Source: Calditrichia bacterium
GTDB taxonomy: Bacteria; Calditrichota; Calditrichia; RBG-13-44-9; J075
Assembly: GCA_028284445.1 (NCBI GenBank)
Contig: JANQRS010000003.1
Coordinates: 44,023-108,022, forward strand
DNA: 64,000 bases
Direction of reading: 5' to 3'
The notes beneath the pieces are model-generated. The model made no database searches, was not told the origin of the DNA, and saw only the letters and a program-made list of their open reading frames with translations. Shown one piece after another: positions 61,136 to 64,000 of this stretch. A program made the translations under genes and the position numbers. Numbering within the stretch: position 1 is the first letter of the stretch; each line of letters starts with the position of its first letter.

Positions 61136-61708
61136 ATGAAATATCCCAACCTCTTTAAAACACTCAGCCATTTTGTAGATCTTTCAGACGAAGATTATTC
61201 TGCCATTGAAGAGAGAGTTCAGGTCAAACACCTGGGCAATAAAGAGTATTTGTTGAGAGAGGGTGAGACGATTCACTATTTGCCCTTTATCAATCAGGGG
61301 CTAATGGTGAATTACCGGCTCGATCCCGGTGGTGATATGCATGTGCTGCAAATCCGCTGGACCGGAAAATGGCTGGGCGATCTCATCAGTTTTTTTACCG
61401 GTCAGCCCTCTAAATTTAACATCCGTGCTTATCAGGCAACCGAGCTGCTGTTGATAGATCGCGATACCTTTGACTACATTACCGAAAAGCACCCGGTATT
61501 CGAAAAATACTTTCGCAGATCCATACAGGAGGCGTATACCAGTTTGATCGATCGGGTTTTTGCATTGCACAGCAGGAGCGCAAAACAGCGATACCTTGAT
61601 CTGATCGACAATTATCCCCAACTCATCGACCATCTTCCACATTACCTGATTGCTTCCTACCTCAGTATCAAACCACAGTCGTTAAGCCGCATCCGCAAAG
61701 AGCTCTAA
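61136..61708 (+). CDS. Crp/Fnr-family regulator
   Basis: 190 residues. The N-terminal cyclic-nucleotide-binding beta-roll is visible (LGNKEYLLREGETIHYLPFINQG, LGDLISFFTGQPS) and the C-terminal helix-turn-helix has DHLPHYLIASYLSIKPQSLSRIRKEL, ending immediately after the recognition helix. No cysteine cluster for an iron-sulfur centre is present, so it is not an Fnr oxygen sensor of the classic type. It resembles the Bacteroidota Crp-like proteins that lie beside genes they control; the metallo-beta-lactamase-fold gene starts 127 bases later. A TTG nine bases upstream is an alternative start. Confidence 0.85.
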   Translation: MKYPNLFKTLSHFVDLSDEDYSAIEERVQVKHLGNKEYLLREGETIHYLPFINQGLMVNYRLDPGGDMHVLQIRWTGKWLGDLISFFTGQPSKFNIRAYQATELLLIDRDTFDYITEKHPVFEKYFRRSIQEAYTSLIDRVFALHSRSAKQRYLDLIDNYPQLIDHLPHYLIASYLSIKPQSLSRIRKEL

Positions 61709-61834
61709 CTCGTATTTGAAGTTGGTTAACCTAGGTGAATGACAAATCCCCGGGCAGGTTTTATTTTGGTGTTAGCTCGATGAGTAGAGCTGCCCTAAAT
61801 CTACCTTGTCTACCTATTCAATATGGGGGTAATC

Positions 61835-62757
61835 ATGAAAAACACTTTCGAAAAAACCGGTATCTCACTTTTACTTGCCTTCCTTCTGGCATTGTGTTCC
61901 GTTATCGCAGGCAATGCTCAATCAAAAAGCGTGGAAGAAATTGCCAAAGGTGTGTATAGCTTTGGAACAGGACACGGCTATTACTCGATGTTTATCGTAA
62001 CAACCCACGGTGTGATTGCGATTGAGTCAATCAATTCAGAGCATTCAACCGCGATGGTGAAGGCGATTAAGGAAATAACCGACCAGCCGATCAAGTTTCT
62101 ACTGCATAGTCATAACCACTGGGACCATGCAAGTGGCGGCAAGGTCTGGCAGGCAGAAGGTGCTAAAACCATTGCCCATGCAGAAGCATATACCTGGATG
62201 AAAGCCAATGTTGGACAGGATATGGCCGTGCCCGACAAAAGCTGGTCCGGCGATCGAAAAGATATCGTCTTGGGCGAAACCACGCTGGAAATGCATTATC
62301 TTGGTATGAATCACGGCCTGGGCATGACGGTTTTCTTGCTGCCTAAAGAAAGAGTTGCCTATATCGCTGATCTAATCACCCCAAACCGGGTTCTCTTTTC
62401 AATTGTGCCGGACTTCAATGTGAGGGAAACAGAAAGGTCGATTGAAGAAATCATCAAGCTGGATTTGATAAGGCTGTTTATTCACATAACGAAAAGGAAA
62501 ATGCCCTAATGGGGGGCAACAAGCAGGATGCGGTGGAACAGCTTCAATTCATTAGAGATTTGCGCAATGCGATTTACGCAGAATTCAAAAAAGGCATAAA
62601 TCCTATGACAATTCCAGCAACGCTGAAATTGCCTAAATATGAAAATTGGGCAATGTATGATCAATGGCTGACCATGAATACCTGGCGAATATTGATGGAT
62701 GAGTACATGGGGCCATTTCCATGGCGACCAGATCAAGGTCCCAGGGAAACGAAATGA
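61835..62757 (+). pseudogene. Metallo-beta-lactamase-fold hydrolase, broken by a one-base frameshift
   Basis: A secreted MBL-fold protein (signal peptide ISLLLAFLLALCSVIAGNA; Zn motif HSHNHWDH at about residue 90; GMNHGLG; ADLITPN) runs in one frame to a stop at 62507-62509. Just before that, near TTT at 62464-62466, the sequence continues naturally in the next frame (GFDKAVYSHNEKENALMGG and on to GPFPWRPDQ, ending 62757). Losing one T from a TTTT run would explain this exactly: IIKLD in frame one joins FDKAVYSH in frame two. The shift removes the last ~95 residues including a probable Zn-ligand His. Either a recent mutation or a sequencing error. Start chosen at 61835 before the signal peptide. 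Confidence 0.85.
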
Positions 62758-62786
62758 ATGTCGAATGATGAAGACAGGAAATAATT

Positions 62787-63392
62787 ATGATTGAGGTAAA
62801 AAATCAGAATCGAATAAATCATGTAAAGTTATCCGGGTTTGTTGGGCCGTTTATACTCAGCTTGCTAATGATACCCGTATTTGCTTGCTCAAAGGAAGAT
62901 GTTTCAAGTATGAATACAACAGAAATAACGTATGAACTGCTGCTGGATCAGCGATCCGGCAGCGCTCCCGAGGTACCGCCCAGGGTGCCTCATCAGCAAT
63001 TGGATCAGAATTCACCTGATGAAATCTTGGATGAATTGAAGGCCTTTTTATTCTCGATGGATCATGTTGAGCAAAGAAGTTCGCGCAGCAGTTTTCCTTC
63101 CGCGCTTGGCGCCTACATCAAATCGGACGTGAAAATGAATAGCCGCATTAACAGAGAGTTTACCCATATCCACATGGAGCCGGGGCCTGGTTCGCAGCAC
63201 CTGGTATTGCGTGAAGTGGATTTTCAGAAGGTCGTTGACAAAGGCTGGGGGATTAAACACCCCTGGAGTGATAGACTCTCTGACGATGGTCTTATTCTTA
63301 TGATGATCTATGCCCCGAGGAATGAAACAGATCTGGAAAACATCAAGAAAATCATTACCGCTGCCTGGCACCTGGCCTTGAGCACGGATTAG
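62787..63392 (+). CDS. Lipoprotein with luciferase-like (DUF5519-type) domain
   Basis: 201 residues. The N-terminal hydrophobic segment ends VFACS, a lipobox (Cys about 34). The C-terminal ~95 residues follow the pattern of the small domain named luciferase/DUF5519: FTHIHMEPGPGSQHLVL, GWGIKHPWS and LMMIYAPRNETDLENIKKII. The family name is historical; there is no reason to expect light production, and its biochemical role is not settled. It lies 29 bases after the frameshifted hydrolase and probably shares its transcript. Confidence 0.65.
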   Translation: MIEVKNQNRINHVKLSGFVGPFILSLLMIPVFACSKEDVSSMNTTEITYELLLDQRSGSAPEVPPRVPHQQLDQNSPDEILDELKAFLFSMDHVEQRSSRSSFPSALGAYIKSDVKMNSRINREFTHIHMEPGPGSQHLVLREVDFQKVVDKGWGIKHPWSDRLSDDGLILMMIYAPRNETDLENIKKIITAAWHLALSTD

Positions 63393-63437
63393 TATAACTA
63401 AGTCATAACAATTCAATTAGTCGCGGTTTTAAGCCAA

Positions 63438-63469
63438 CCCGAATTCCCCTTGCAAGAGGGGAATTCGGG
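63438..63469. repeat. 13-base inverted repeat between convergent genes
   Basis: CCCGAATTCCCCT (63438-63450) pairs perfectly with AGGGGAATTCGGG (63457-63469) around a six-base loop. It lies between two convergent genes. No T run follows, so it is not an obvious intrinsic terminator; its CCCC/GGGG style recalls the palindrome family. Confidence 0.8.
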
Positions 63470-63518
63470 GAGATGAAGCTTTTGAACCCTAATCTAATCT
63501 CTAATCTCCATTTCCCAT

Positions 63519-63845
63519 TCAAGGCTGCCAGCGATACTTTCGCAGATTCACACGCTCGTTTTTGAAGATCACACCTTCTTTTTCCAGCAGGCTTCGCTGC
63601 AGATCATAGTGGCCACTTTCTTTCGGCAAGCTGATCTTACCCTGGGCATTGATAATGCGATGCCAGGGAATGTCTATTTCCGGTGGGGATGCGTGGAGGG
63701 AATAACCGACCTGCCGGGCGTTTCCCGGATAGCCGGCCAGTGCTGCTATTTGACCATAAGTTGCCACTTTACCCTCGGGCACCTGGCGAATCACTTCCCA
63801 GAATTCAAGATATCTCTCTGAAAAGCGTTCTTTCATAATGGCCAT
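63519..63845 (-). CDS. Alkyltransferase-like protein (ATL)
   Basis: 108 residues matching the O6-alkylguanine-DNA alkyltransferase C-terminal domain, but the acceptor cysteine is replaced by tryptophan: IPWHRII (Trp61) instead of PCHRV. KVATYGQIAALAG and the Arg finger region GNARQVGYSLH are intact. ATL proteins bind O6-alkylguanine and flip it out without repairing it, flagging the lesion for nucleotide excision repair. ATG 63836 is an alternative start three codons in. Confidence 0.92.
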   Translation of the reverse strand: MAIMKERFSERYLEFWEVIRQVPEGKVATYGQIAALAGYPGNARQVGYSLHASPPEIDIPWHRIINAQGKISLPKESGHYDLQRSLLEKEGVIFKNERVNLRKYRWQP

Positions 63846-63869
63846 TTAATATTTTGTGGAATTGGGTAA

Positions 63870-63964
63870 TACTGGATACTGGATACTGGATACTGGATAC
63901 TGGATACTGGATACTGGATACTGGATACTGGATACTGGAAATTAATTTGAATAAGTCTTGTGTC
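63870..63964. repeat. TACTGGA heptamer, ten tandem copies, with conserved flank
   Basis: Ten perfect TACTGGA copies (63870-63939) are followed by AATTAATTTGAATAAGTCTTGTG, the same flank as at 30567-30590. It lies upstream of the ATL start codon. Confidence 0.95.
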
Positions 63965-64000
63965 AATCATTTATTTGGATAAGTTCGCCTAAAAGCAGGT

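Noticed and set aside
62509..62757. Independent 82-residue gene after the MBL protein
   Set aside because: The frame continues upstream of its ATG as a natural extension of the MBL fold, so it is the displaced C-terminus of that gene.

Overview
The window is a gene-dense bacterial chromosome segment of roughly 50% GC by eye. I find no rRNA, tRNA, CRISPR array, prophage or transposase. Gene content points to the FCB side of the tree (Calditrichota / KSB1 / Ignavibacteria-like, Gram-negative). Two large secreted proteins end in the NPFNP-type, FlgD-like C-terminal domain used as a type IX secretion sorting signal in these lineages. There is also a PorV-like outer-membrane protein, an Omp85 protein, a DUF5686 protein, several lipoproteins and an MsbA-type exporter. 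I cannot place the organism below that level from sequence alone.

Layout. 1-5300: end of an OmpR-type regulator, a secreted protein with two GH2-type sugar-binding modules, type III glutamine synthetase (glnN) with a clear terminator, and a small secreted protein. 4800-11160 (minus strand): GNAT acetyltransferase, rsmE, a mini-Omp85 protein, a PHP hydrolase, a sensor kinase and a YacP-like NYN nuclease. 11351-22623 (plus): HtrA-type protease, EVE protein, TPR protein, a T9SS-tailed phosphatase, an M28 lipoprotein peptidase, then DUF4416-purM-plsY-purC-gpsA, which interleaves purine and phospholipid synthesis. 22645-23999 (minus): an ECF sigma / anti-sigma pair.

24377-30488 holds a CoA-transferase and a compact mevalonate operon read on the minus strand: mvaD, phosphomevalonate kinase, a single 750-residue protein that joins class II HMG-CoA reductase to mevalonate kinase, and type I idi. 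Together these run from HMG-CoA to IPP/DMAPP; HMG-CoA synthase is not in the window. 31258-37128 is one 1956-residue secreted protein combining a PQQ-type sugar dehydrogenase, a two-CxxCH cytochrome region, PA14, discoidin, H-type-lectin-like and two CBM6/35-like modules, and a sorting tail.

37608-48242: MsbA-like exporter, glycosyltransferase, an orphan B12-binding mutase subunit, radC, a sugar epimerase, a PorV-like protein, radA and recN. 48948-64000: TPR-SLH lipoprotein, FecR protein, M16 peptidase, DUF5686 protein, a 62-residue protein, AraC-MGMT (Ada-like), a GT-C glycosyltransferase, DUF547, a Crp/Fnr regulator, a metallo-beta-lactamase-fold gene broken by a one-base frameshift, a luciferase-domain lipoprotein and an alkyltransferase-like protein.

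Most intergenic space is filled by short repeats: palindromes with CCCCCT...TTCGAAGGGG cores, a 147-base unit, hairpins with three-base loops, heptanucleotide tandem repeats with conserved flanks, and an octamer array that probably forms the radA mRNA leader.
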